In this document: piece by piece, positions 21,397-31,079 of the stretch
How the letters are laid out: the number at the start of each line of letters is the position of its first letter
How positions within the stretch are numbered: position 1 is the first letter of the stretch
Notes under the pieces: generated by a model
What the model was told of the DNA's origin: nothing
Database searches by the model: none
Seen by the model: only the letters and a program-made list of their open reading frames with translations
Position numbers and translations under genes: made by a program
Source: Platanthera guangdongensis
Taxonomy: Eukaryota; Streptophyta; Magnoliopsida; Asparagales; Orchidaceae
Length of the DNA: 64,000 nt
Reading direction: 5' to 3'
NCBI GenBank assembly: GCA_039583875.1
Contig: CM077152.1
Location: forward strand, 16,541,059-16,605,058

Positions 21397-21737
21397 CAGG
21401 GCGCTTACGGCGCGACGACGGTTGGCGCACCGGTCGGCTGTTGAACCACGGGCGGTTGTGTGCGGCTCGATGGATTTGACTGAACCGGCTTTAGGGAATC
21501 CCGTCACGGTTGAAGACGACGAATTACTTTTATACGTTTGGATTTCAAAATGACAGCGGGTGAGTTCTATTTACAAGCTAACTGGTGATTAAAATAAACA
21601 TTTAAAAAGAACTATTTACAATCCCCTTCACCATTTTAACATTGGGTTAACGAAGAAGATGGCCTTATCGTAGTTTTCCATCCCCAAAAGCTTAGATATT
21701 AATATTTTATTGCTTCATACAATGCCGAGCGCTGTCA
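20594..21737. other. Intergenic region with a 29-base poly-C tract
   Basis: No gene is recognised. A run of 29 C lies at 21365-21393 inside GC-rich sequence (21180-21500). Open frames of 100-130 residues over it are low-complexity products of the homopolymer. The part nearest 21738 is downstream of the DUF1685 gene and would include its 3' UTR. Confidence 0.5.
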
Positions 21738-22612
21738 TCATCTTCCCCAAACATTGCAAGCGACCGCCCTGGCCCAGAACCGAAGCTGCTCCTTCATCTC
21801 CTCACCCGATCTGCAGTGGACATGCTGCAGAGCCATGACCGGCGCTGATTGCTGCGTGAACCATGTCTCCGGCAAGTAAATCCTGCCATCCGGCTCCTTC
21901 TCCTTCCTCTCTCCCAACCCCTCTACGTCTTCGAAGACGAAACCCAGGTCTTTGAATCCCTGCAACTCCATTGATTCCAGATCACCAAAACTCCTCCATT
22001 TCTTATTTCGAAAGCCCTTCCTGTAGCTCGCTTCCCGGATCATGGCTAGGCGCGCATTGGCGAACCACTTGTGCAGTATTTCTGTCCTCTGTGGTGGTCT
22101 TCTCCTTCCCATGCTCTGTTCATCATAAATACACCAAAAATGCTCTGTTATGAAACGGCTCTAATATGTTTGATTCGGCTGTTTTAGAATTACTACTAAA
22201 AATGGCTTATAAGTTAGCATACCTTGGAAGGAGAAGGAATGGACTGCTGAGGAGCATGCAAGGTGCCGCAGGAGCATGCAATATCTGGCTCTTCATTTAT
22301 CGCCGGGCTTCTCTCATCGCCGGCTCGAGGCGGCTGGATTGACGGAGTTCTTATAAGCTGGAGTGCTAGCGGCAAAGCCTTCTTCTCCAATTTCTCCGCC
22401 GCCCCTGCAGCCGGCTCTTGCACATTCAGTTTGCTGGTTGCCAGGTCAACATCACTAAAGCGGCCATGGTTCGGAAAGATTCTTATCCCACTCAGAACGT
22501 TGTAGAAGAACCACTGCTCGTCAAAGAGATGGAGGAAGCTCTTGGAGAAACCATTATTAAAGCTTTTCACTTGCTCTGTTATTCCTCTCGCCGGCGCCGT
22601 CTGAGCGCTCAT
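21738..22612 (-). CDS. DUF1685 family protein (host gene)
   Basis: There are two exons, 22612-22223 and 22115-21738, with donor GTATGC and acceptor AACAG, phase 0, giving 255 residues. The C-terminal exon has the DUF1685 signature: a Leu/Glu-rich GFKDLGFVFEDVE motif (about residues 180-192), then YLPETWFTQQSAPV and EEMKEQLRFWARAVACNVW at the end. The N-terminal exon is less conserved, with FLHLFDEQWFFYNVL and a Pro/Ala-rich stretch. Residues before the motif (LHKWFANARLAMIREASY) are basic. The molecular role of DUF1685 proteins is unknown. No transposon homology, clean splice sites and an intact frame mark it as a genuine host gene. A TTAAATA site at about 22660 on the minus strand could be its TATA box. 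Confidence 0.75.
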
Positions 22613-23244
22613 CGTTGAAGAGCTGCGGCGAAGACGGTGGGAGGGATGAAAGGAGAGGTATTTAACGGTTCCAGTGCTTAGTTGGCTAATGGAAATTTTA
22701 AATCGCGGTAGTTTGATGCTGGTTTGAGGGGGAGGAACCGAGGAAGGGGTCGAACTGATGGAGAAGGAATGTTTTTATGGCGAACAAGAAAAGGAGCACT
22801 TTTGCTAACGTGGCAGTTGTTCACACGTCTTTTCAATGATCAGCAATATGGCCTGGACATGGGATCGGCTAGGTTTGGGATTATTGCCAGAGGGCATGGA
22901 TGGAGCCATGTGCAGCGGCGGGCATGGCGGCACACAGGTCTTTCTCAATTAAGTTCGCAGGTGATAGATCGCATGTGATGAACGAACGTTGAAACAGCTT
23001 TTTGGACCAACAACAGTACGATTTATGTTATTGTATATGTTCCTGATCTTCCACAGTAAGGCTCCATTTGGGGGGACTTATTTTCGCCGGTTAAACGGTC
23101 ATGACCGCGTGAACCGGATCTTGAGTTTCTCCCAAGGGAAGCCTAAGTGTTGGCTCGACGGTTTTATCATGTACACCTAAGTGTTAGGAAGTTCAAGTTC
23201 GACATGGTATTTTGACTGATGTCAAACAATTACAATCATAGGCT
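22613..23244. other. Upstream region of the DUF1685 gene
   Basis: Presumed promoter of the minus-strand host gene; nothing else recognised. The right end is the insertion site of the Mutator-like element. Confidence 0.5.
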
Positions 23245-23253
23245 ACTTTTAAG

Positions 23254-23360
23254 GGAAAATTTTTAGGTACAAGCTTGTACCATGCTCCCGTGCCCAAATA
23301 AATAACCCTTAACTCATGGGGCCCACCTTTCTTTCCCCCCTATCTCCCAAAAATTTCATT
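23254..23360 (+). repeat. Left terminal inverted repeat of the Mutator-like element
   Basis: About 105 bases match the right end with only small length differences in a C run near 23335. Positions 23266-23281 form the perfect palindrome GGTACAAGCTTGTACC. Weaker similarity may extend further in. Confidence 0.9.
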
Positions 23361-23442
23361 TTGAATTTTTCTCCCCTTCCTCGTCTCTCGCTGTGCATTC
23401 TCCGTGCATTCCTAGGGTTACGGCAGAAATCCAGGAACCGGA

Positions 23443-23520
23443 GGTCTCCCCCCCCCCTTCACGGCGGAAGCAACTGGAGGTCTCCCCCCCCCCTTCACGG
23501 CGGAAGCAACTGGAGGTCTC
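23443..23520 (+). repeat. Tandem duplication of a 36-bp unit near the left end
   Basis: The unit GGAGGTCTCC followed by a C run and TTCACGGCGGAAGCAACT occurs twice in tandem, with the start of a third copy (GGAGGTCTCCG) at about 23513. Confidence 0.85.
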
Positions 23521-23699
23521 CGTTTCTACTCCAGAACTCCACCATACTCGCCCCAGCACGTTGATTCGGGCTGAAAACTCAGTGCTTCCGTGAGGGAAAA
23601 TTTTTGCCATTACCTGAAAAATCGGTCTTCAGATCCTACGGATTTTCAGTTCCATCTAGAGCGGAACACGTTCGTTATCGGAGGTTGTCATTACTACTC

Positions 23700-24232
23700 C
23701 TTCAAGGTATAAAAATTTTAATTTTCAGTTTCATTCCAATTGTAGTTTATTTTGTAATGTCCACCATAATTATAGTTGCTCTGTAGTTATCTTCCAGTTT
23801 AATTCCAGTTGTAGTTACTAGGTATTTAATTCCAACTGCTTTTGTTTTTATTCAAGTTACATTCCAGTTTGATTCTCGTTAGATTCCAATTGTAATGTTG
23901 TATTGTTTCCAGTTGTAATATTGTTTGAGCTTCTTTTATTTTTCCTTCTCATTCTCAGATGCCAGGTTCCAATATTGATTTTCAGTTCCATTCCAATTGT
24001 ATTTTATTTTGTAGTGTCCACCATAATTATAGTTGCTCTGTAGTTATCTTCCAGTTTAATTCCAGTTGTAGTTACATTCCAGTTTGATTCTTGTTGTAGT
24101 TACATTCCAGTTACATTCCAGTTACATTCCAGTTTGATTCTTGTTACCTTCCAATTGTAATGCTGTATTGTTTCCAGTTGTAATATTGTTTGAGCTTGTT
24201 TTATTTTTCCTTCTCATTCACAGATGCCAGGT
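23700..24232 (+). repeat. Direct duplication of about 257 bp with TTCCAGTTGTA words
   Basis: Two adjacent copies share long stretches, for example TCCACCATAATTATAGTTGC at about 23760 and 24016, and both end with CTTCTCATTC-(T/A)-CAG-ATGCCAGGTTC. The region is dense in TTCCAGTT(G/A) words. Each copy brings its own CAG-ATG, so the Ulp1 gene has two possible acceptor-plus-start sites. Only the second (24224) opens into the long frame. Confidence 0.85.
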
Positions 24233-26784
24233 TCTAGTTACTTATATAGCAGATGTGCTATTAAGACATTCAAAGAGAATGCCAAATCTTTGTTGGATGT
24301 CCTCTCCGAAGACTCCAAAGAGACTCTCCGTGAGATAGGAATTCTACAATTGTTTAACATGCCCACTATTCAACAAAATATTCCTCTGTTATATTATATT
24401 ATTAGATCGTATTCTGCCAGAAAGAATGCTTTTCTCCTTGGTAAGTTTTATGTGAAATTTACAGTGAATCATGTTGCACTCATATTGGGTCTTCCAAACC
24501 GGGGAAAAGAATTTCAATTCGATAGAATTCCCTTGTCTAACCTCAAGCATAAGGAATTGGTGCAAGAGCTAGCTGACCTGACAGTAGAGGATAGTTCACC
24601 AACCCTAGAGTCAAGGAGAATAAATGCTCTTATTAGATATGTATTGGCAGCTTTCTTCTTCCCTTTGAAAGGACTGAAAGTGCCAACCTGTCTTTTGGAA
24701 TTCAAAGGGTTGGAGGATTTTGCAGCAGTGAACTGGCCGAAGGCCATACACACCTTTCTCTACTCGCATTTTGCTTACATGAAAGAGATTGCTATTGGGG
24801 AGGAGATGAAAAATCTAGGCTACCTTGAGGGGTGCTCTGTTATTCTAGTGGTAAGCAAGAGCACGTACAATTTGTACTTGTCATAACAATGTTCTTTATT
24901 GATTGCTTGTAGCTATTTAATATCATGTTGTAGGTATGGTTTTTGGAGCATACCTCTGTAGCATCGACATGCAGAGAAATGGCCACTCCCCGATTGCACC
25001 GATGGTCCTCCCAGCTTACATTTAGCGCATTGCATTGTTCAAGACTCCGAGCCCAGCTGTCGATGCCCAATGCTGTAAGTAGTACATCATTATTTATTGG
25101 ATTAATTATTTTATGAACATGTAACATGACGTGCTTGTTTGCATACAGGTTCGGAAGTCTTTTGTTTATATATCGGTTGAGGAGCAAGACTTGCTAGGAG
25201 GAGAAAGAGAGGAAGAGTCATCAAGCTTTGAGGAAGAGGATGAGAGGAGAAGTGTGAAGAAGGAGAAAAGGGAGAAAGAGGAGAAAATGGAGCAGTATAG
25301 GCTGAAGAAGGATAAGAAGAGGTTAAGAGGGAAGAAGGAGGAGATAAATGAGATAAAGAAGAAAGGGAAGAAAGAAAAGGAAGAGAAGGAAGAGAATGAA
25401 AAGAAAGTGAAGAAGGAGAAGGAAGGGAAAAAAGTGATGGAGGAAGAAGAAGTGTGTAAGGAAAAAAAGAAGAGGAGGGCAGTGAAGGAGAAGAGAGAGA
25501 AGAGTATGGAGGCTTGATTTAAAAGCTATGTTGATGTAGCAGTCGGCCAATTGAGGATCTTTATTCAAGAAAAATTTGATCGTTTGGCGGCCCTGTTACA
25601 CCTTGCCAATGAGTGGAAAGTGAATGAGGAGGACGTGAAGGATGAGGGGGTGAAGGATAAGGAGGTGAAGGGGGAGGAAGTTAAGGAAGGGGAGGTGAAG
25701 GAGAAGGAGGTCAGCTTCATAGTAGATGATTCTGCGAAAGTGCTAAGCAAAGTGAGACGTACACCAGTAAAGGGGAAACAAAAGAAGAGGGCTGACAAGG
25801 AATACTGGCCAATATACCCGGGTAGGGATGCACTTTGTCCCGAAGATAGGGAGATGATCACATTCGTGATGGACCGATATCCAAATCGGTACGTAATTTT
25901 TTTGTTTACTTTACTGTTATATTCGTGTAATTTTACCACTTGTTCTATATTCAGGGACTCGATTGTTATTGAGAGAGGGAATATTTTTATTTCTCGATCA
26001 AGCTTGATTGATATCCTAGAGACTGGATGGGTGTGCTCCTCGCATTTGGACGCATATGCGTACGTTCTAAATAGCCTCAAAGAGAAAGATGTGAATCACA
26101 TGGTCAATTTTTTGTTCGTCTCTTCAAATCATGCGGTAATGAAAGATAAATCATGAAAATGCTGACTATTTATTTCTTACGTACTGACTATTTTTTGCTT
26201 ATTATATGCAGTATTTAAAATCATGCGGCAAGATCAGTCATAGACTGGTCGAGCATATCACCCATGAGTCAGTTGGAGCTGCTGAGGTTATTGTTATGCC
26301 ATGCCATGTTGCTAGCCATTGGGTCATGTTGGTTGCCAATCTTAAAAAACAAAACTGGGATTTCTATGACTCAATGCCGAATCCCACGCACAGGACACCC
26401 CTACGGGACCATGTACGTAGTTATATTATTCAAATAACTTATAACTTCATATGTTCAGATTATCTTGACGCTCAATATATGATTACCCCTACTTCATATG
26501 TGCAGATGAGGTACCTTCAAGAAGACACAAATGATGTGCTTCCCAAAGATATAGCGCTATGGCCACTACGCGTCGTTGAAGGGCTTCCTACTCAGGACAC
26601 CGGCAACGATTGCGGGATATTTGTGATGAAATATATGGAAGCCAATGTGGTAGAGGGACCAGTGGATTGGAAGAGTCACCAGACTTGGGGGAAGGACATG
26701 CCGAGGATCCGAGCCGAATTGGTTGCCTCTTTTTGCCGGATTTTTCAGTCTTCATTGCTTAAAGAAAATGGATTTAATTGTTAA
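24224..26784 (+). CDS. Ulp1-type C48 cysteine protease gene of the Mutator-like element, one in-frame stop
   Basis: Six exons keep phase: 24224-24850, 24934-25074, 25149-25888, 25955-26135, 26212-26412 and 26506-26784. Exons 1-2 encode the plant-mobile N-terminal domain seen in such genes (VNHVALILGLPNRG, then VWFLEHTSVA). Exon 3 is a long Lys/Glu-rich stretch. Exons 4-6 encode the protease: catalytic His in CHVASHWVMLV, Asp in WDFYDSM, oxyanion Gln and nucleophile Cys in TQDTGNDCGIFVMKYME. Such enzymes cleave SUMO-like proteins; the substrate of transposon-borne ones is not known. A single TGA at 25515-25517 interrupts exon 3 in frame, and coding homology resumes at once. Without readthrough this copy makes only the N-terminal part. 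The CAG just before ATG may be an acceptor of an upstream exon. Confidence 0.85.
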
Positions 26785-27189
26785 TTATCTGGAGAAAACT
26801 TGAAATATTACCTACTGGGACAATGACACGAATCAGAAATGCATAGTATAATTTGTATGATGCGGTGGACTCTTCTTTAATGATTAGGCATAAAGAAATG
26901 TCTTCACCCTTCTTGAATAACATTTCATGATAAAGGGGATGAAGTTCCTTAGTTGAGGTCGGGCGTTCACAAACGACCGTTCATAATCATTATGTTCAAA
27001 ACGTCACCGCCGTGGCAAACGGAGCTAGTGTTTGAATTTTTTTCATGTTTCTCTTTTTTGCTTGATGATGCAACTAAGGCTCCGTTTGGCACGATTGTGG
27101 TGATCATAAAAGCATGGGCTAAACTTGCTTGATGATGCTGATCGTTACATTGATAGTCATAAATACATCTTCATGCAATACACATCTCA
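26785..27189. other. Spacer between the convergent Ulp1 and transposase genes
   Basis: About 400 bases with no coding signal. Both genes end into it, so it should carry the two polyadenylation sites. Confidence 0.5.
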
Positions 27190-29815
27190 TTACCATTTTA
27201 AAACATCAGGAATTGCGGAAAATCTACAATGTATATCCACTGGACCTCCCAAGTTCGTTGGAACGTTTAAGTTCTGGCAGGACGGAGCTGTATCAACGGG
27301 AGCCGCAAAACTCTCAAGGGATATATTATCTAAGAAGTTGTATTCCATGGGCTCTTGTTTCACGTCATCCACGAAATGAGCTTTCCTCTTTGAATTATCT
27401 CTGGCAGCTGGAAAAAGTAGGAAATGCGAATTAAATATTGTAAAACAAACAAACAAATTTTAAGCTAAATAATCTTACTTTTTCTTTTCGATGATTTTTC
27501 CCAATGACTCTTATGCCGGTTGTTAGATTGGCCCTTACTTCGCCTTGCCGGTGGATCTCGAACGAGTCCCTTATTTTTGTCATTTTCATCAATAACACCA
27601 TTTTTTATCATTTCATCTTCATCTATTATTTCATCTACCTTCTTAGCAACCTCAATCAAGGCACTGTGTAGGTACTCTTTCGCAAGCTTGCAATTCTCTA
27701 TTCGACGGGTGAGATCATACGTAAACCGCATCATATGATTTCTAAAAACTAAATTTGAATCAAAGTCTTTCGGTCTTGCTTCCTTTGAAAGATACATACT
27801 CTTCTTCGCTTTTAAAGTAAATCTGTTGAGAATGTACTTGGCAGGAATTTGCTTGACATTTTTATGATTATACACCCTCAATATGTGTTTGCATAGTACT
27901 CCTTTGGTTTGAAAACCCTTACACGAACAATCTGCATCAAAATTTGTTGAATCAACTGTTACAAACCAGTGTTTATGATCCTCGGTTGATTCACAATGTT
28001 GGGTAGCATACAAAATGTGATTTTCACTTATTCTTGATTCTTCTACGACACATATACCAACTGCGCCGTCCATATATGCTTGCTCAAATATGGAGAAACT
28101 CTTTCGAGTGTATATTTTTGAAATATGTTTGAGTAGGTGACAATGTTGAATTTTAGGAGTTACGGTACCATGTTTGCATCGAAAGTCTTCATCATGTTCA
28201 GATCGACGCCAGTTCGAGGTCAATTTATCCAACCCAATATAACATTCAACTAGGGAACTGGTTGCTTTGGAACAACCATGCAAAACATTATTAGCCGACT
28301 CACTTCTTTGTGTAGATAATATGCCCAGATCTAATCTTGATTTATTAAAAGCAGTGGACCACTTCATTCTAACCTTATATAAGTCACACAACCATCTGTT
28401 GTCCCCCAAGTTTCCTCTTGTAACCATATCGCTCCAGCACTTCTCAAATTCAATCTCAGAATCACATTTACTCATACAGTGGTAGAAAAGTGATCGTACA
28501 ACTTTATCATTATTGAAAGCGGGTACCTTTGACGGGGCTTTCTTTGAGATGTGCCACTGACACAACCGATGTCGACTATTGGGAAAAGTTCTCTCAATGG
28601 CAACGGCCATTGCCTGATCTTGATCTGTAAATATAGTGGTGGGTTGTTTTCCTCCAACAAACCTCAAAAAGGTCTCGAACACCCAACAAAAGGAATCTAT
28701 GGTCTCCGTTGCAATGAAAGCCCCTCCTACAAAAATATTCTGCCAATGATGATTAACAGCAATAAAGGGCGCACATGCCAAATTATACTTATTCAGCCGA
28801 TATGTAGTATCGAACACGATAACGTCACCGAAGCAATCATAATCAATTTTGCTATGGCCGTCGATCCAAAGAAAACTAATAAGTCTATTCATCTCATCAG
28901 TTTGGATATCATAAGAGAACATATTGTCCTCGAATTGTCTATCCTGCAATACTTTGGACAAGCTGATAGCATCCCCACTATCTATTAGCGCTCTTCTTTC
29001 GCGTTGGACAAAATTATAAGCATCGGACTTGCAAAACCCACATTTTCAACACCGCCCACTTCATCTGCAAGGAAATTGTATGCATCGGTTGTTCTAATAC
29101 CAACACCTGTCATATTCTTTAGAAGACTAGCTTGAATAGTAGATATACTGCGATGAGACCTCAGTAGGTGCTTGTCATTCTCTGATGCAAGTGTGTGATT
29201 ATGTTCCTCGACGAACTTCGTAACCTCCCAATTCTTACCTTCTTTGTCTGCATTAAAATATATGCAGGCCAAACAATCTGTACGAGTATCCAATTTACGG
29301 TATTTTTGTTGTTCGTCATTCAACGGTTTGGAAACCTTTAAGCCAGCTTTTGCGCAACTATACCCTCGGCCCTTAATAAATCTGGTATGTGCCCAATAGA
29401 CAATATTTTGCTTCCGCACGCTGAATCCAGTTTTATGGGCATAATCGCAGTACATAGAGTATGCTTCCTCTTCACTATGTACAATAGGGAATGATACTGT
29501 AGATTTCTATCATTTAGGGAAAAAATACTCGCAAGTTAAATGCAGTTGGAAAAGAGTAAATTCGAATTGTAAAATAATAAAATCCAGTTGTAAAAGAATA
29601 AAATCCAGTTGTAACATAATAAATTCCAGTTGTAGCATAATGAATTCCAGTTGTAACGGAGTCAATTCCAGTGTGTATAACAGCTATAATTTTGATGATA
29701 ATCGAAGAGAAAGATGCTGAACTTAAATTAAAGGAAGAGCCACAAAAGAGAAGAAAGATTGAAGACTCACATTGCCAAAACTATCTACGACAGGTTTCTC
29801 ATGTGACTCCTGCAT
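27190..29815 (-). CDS. MULE transposase, FAR1-related, with one frameshift
   Basis: It would cut and join the terminal repeats. The gene model is exon 1 29815-29771 (MQESHEKPVVDSFGN, donor GTGAGT), exon 2 from about 29508 to 27479, and a last exon 27407-27190; the final intron keeps phase 1. A FAR1 DNA-binding domain with its zinc-binding Cys/His lies at 29490-29180 (YSMYCDYAHKTGFSVRKQ to FVEEHNHTL). The MULE catalytic domain starts near 28870: Asp in VIVFDTTYRLNKY, Asp in TIFTDQDQAM, the C/H motif LCQWHIS, and a Glu near FEKCWSDMV. A SWIM zinc finger follows (CSCKGFQTKGVLCKHIL). A one-base change in a short T run near 29040 shifts the frame between NVGF and the following DAYNFVQRERR. Otherwise the frame is open, so this copy is nearly autonomous. 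Confidence 0.88.
29560..29680. repeat. Right subterminal cluster of CCAGTTGTA words
   Basis: At least four copies of (A/T)TCCAGTTGTAA-like words occur within 100 bases, in the same strand orientation as the cluster at 23700-24200 near the left end. Confidence 0.75.
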
Positions 29816-30065
29816 GATCTGAAACTTCAGGGAGAAGAAACACGATGAGGGCAAAGAGACGGGGAAGTAATGGCGGAGTATTAATGACACACTCACAGTC
29901 TTCTGCCGTTATCCGAACTCCGTAGGTAAGGTGTGGTAGGAGGAGCTTTCCCGACGGTCGGAACCGCAGCAGGAGCTTTCCCGAAACCCTAATGGAGCAG
30001 ACGGGTTCACATGAGAGAAGGAAAAATTTGGGAAGATGATGAAAAAAATTGGGAGAGAGATGGCG

Positions 30066-30171
30066 GGAAATTTTTGGGAGATGGGGGGGAAAAGAAAGGT
30101 GGGCCCCATGAGTTAAGGGTTATTTATTTGGGCACGGGAGCATGGTACAAGCTTGTACCTAAAAATTTTCC
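30066..30171 (-). repeat. Right terminal inverted repeat of the Mutator-like element
   Basis: Reverse complement of the left terminus over about 105 bases, including the GGTACAAGCTTGTACC palindrome at 30144-30159. The 9-bp target duplication follows directly. Confidence 0.9.
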
Positions 30172-30180
30172 ACTTTTAAG

Positions 30181-30413
30181 TATGCATTTTGTGGATGTAC
30201 CACTACTGCTTTGAATTCTGACAAATTCCCTCCTTAGGGCATTAATTGCATTGTGTCGGTCTTGAATTGATATCTGTCTACCATCTTAGAAAGTCTACCT
30301 TTTGAGGGACTGTTGCTTTCTGCCCCCCCCCCCACCATATATATGTCAACCCCCCCCCCCCCCCCATATATATGTTGATATATGGGTTCAGAGAGACACT
30401 TTTGTTTCTTACC
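30181..30413. other. Short gap with poly-C and ATATATATG words
   Basis: Two C runs, each followed by an ATATATATGT(C/T) word, lie at about 30324-30375. No gene is seen. Confidence 0.6.
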
Positions 30414-31029
30414 TAGGGCTGCCGATCGAGATAGGAGGGTCGGGAGAGTCGACCACTGGTTGCATGGAGAAATCGCGAAGAAGAGGGGGGCCGAGCGGAA
30501 ATCGAAAGAGTCGGTCGTTGTTGTTTCCAGTTTCTCGTCCAGAGCCGGTAAGAGCTGTTGCTGCTTCCTCGTTCTCGTCCAGAGCCGGCCGACGCACAAC
30601 AACCACGTATCGCTCTTCCCGTCCAGAGCCGCTGCCTCCTGCTTCCCGTCTAGAGCCGGCAACATCAGAGCGGAGACGGCGGCTGCTCTGTCTTGCTCGT
30701 TCCAGTCCAGGAGACATTGGGGAGGCCGGTGGTGACGTGAACGCTGACGGGTTAAGCATTGTTTTGTGGAATCCTTGACGTTCCAGATTATATCGTTCTG
30801 TTGTTCACCTCCATGTAATTTTAAACTCTCTGATTATAGTGGATCGTTCTCTGGTGCTCTCCCCGTGGATGTAGGAGTCGTTTATCTCTGAACCACGTAA
30901 ATTTCGGCGTCGTCTGTGTGTGCTTGGAATTTCGCTATTTTATGTTTGCGTTATTGTTATTGCTCGTTTTTTCCGCTGCGCTGTCCGCAGTTTTTTTCGA
31001 AGTCGCAGATTCAATCCAATTTTATAACA
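30414..31029 (+). repeat. LTR of copia unit 1
   Basis: Ends TTTTATAACA, directly followed by the primer site TTGGTATCAGAGGGAGG at 31031. It carries several CGTCCAGAGCCGG-type words at 30538-30655. The left end lacks a clear TG and is probably truncated. Confidence 0.75.
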
Positions 31030-31079
31030 ATTGGTATCAGAGGGAGGTTCGACCTTGAACCTCTGTGAGCAAAAGCAAC

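Larger units (their letters stand above)
23254..30171. mobile_element. Mutator-like element carrying transposase and Ulp1 protease genes (Kaonashi type)
   Basis: The element is 6,918 bp. Its ends match in inverted orientation over about 105 bases, starting GGAAAATTTTTAGGTACAAG. It is flanked by the perfect 9-bp duplication ACTTTTAAG (23245-23253 and 30172-30180), the size made by Mutator-type transposases. Inside are a Ulp1 gene on the plus strand (24224-26784) and a FAR1/MURA-type transposase on the minus strand (29815-27190), arranged tail to tail. Mutator-like elements with Ulp1-like genes are known in Arabidopsis as Kaonashi. Both genes carry only one obvious lesion each, and the near-identical termini suggest recent movement. 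Confidence 0.92.

Noticed and set aside
21104..21553. Overlapping Pro/Gly-rich frames on both strands
   Set aside because: Produced by the 29-base C run and GC-rich flanks; no homology or consistent start.
30302..30778. 158-codon plus-strand frame and overlapping minus-strand frames
   Set aside because: Lies over the copia LTR; the same region in the second LTR is open in similar frames without homology.
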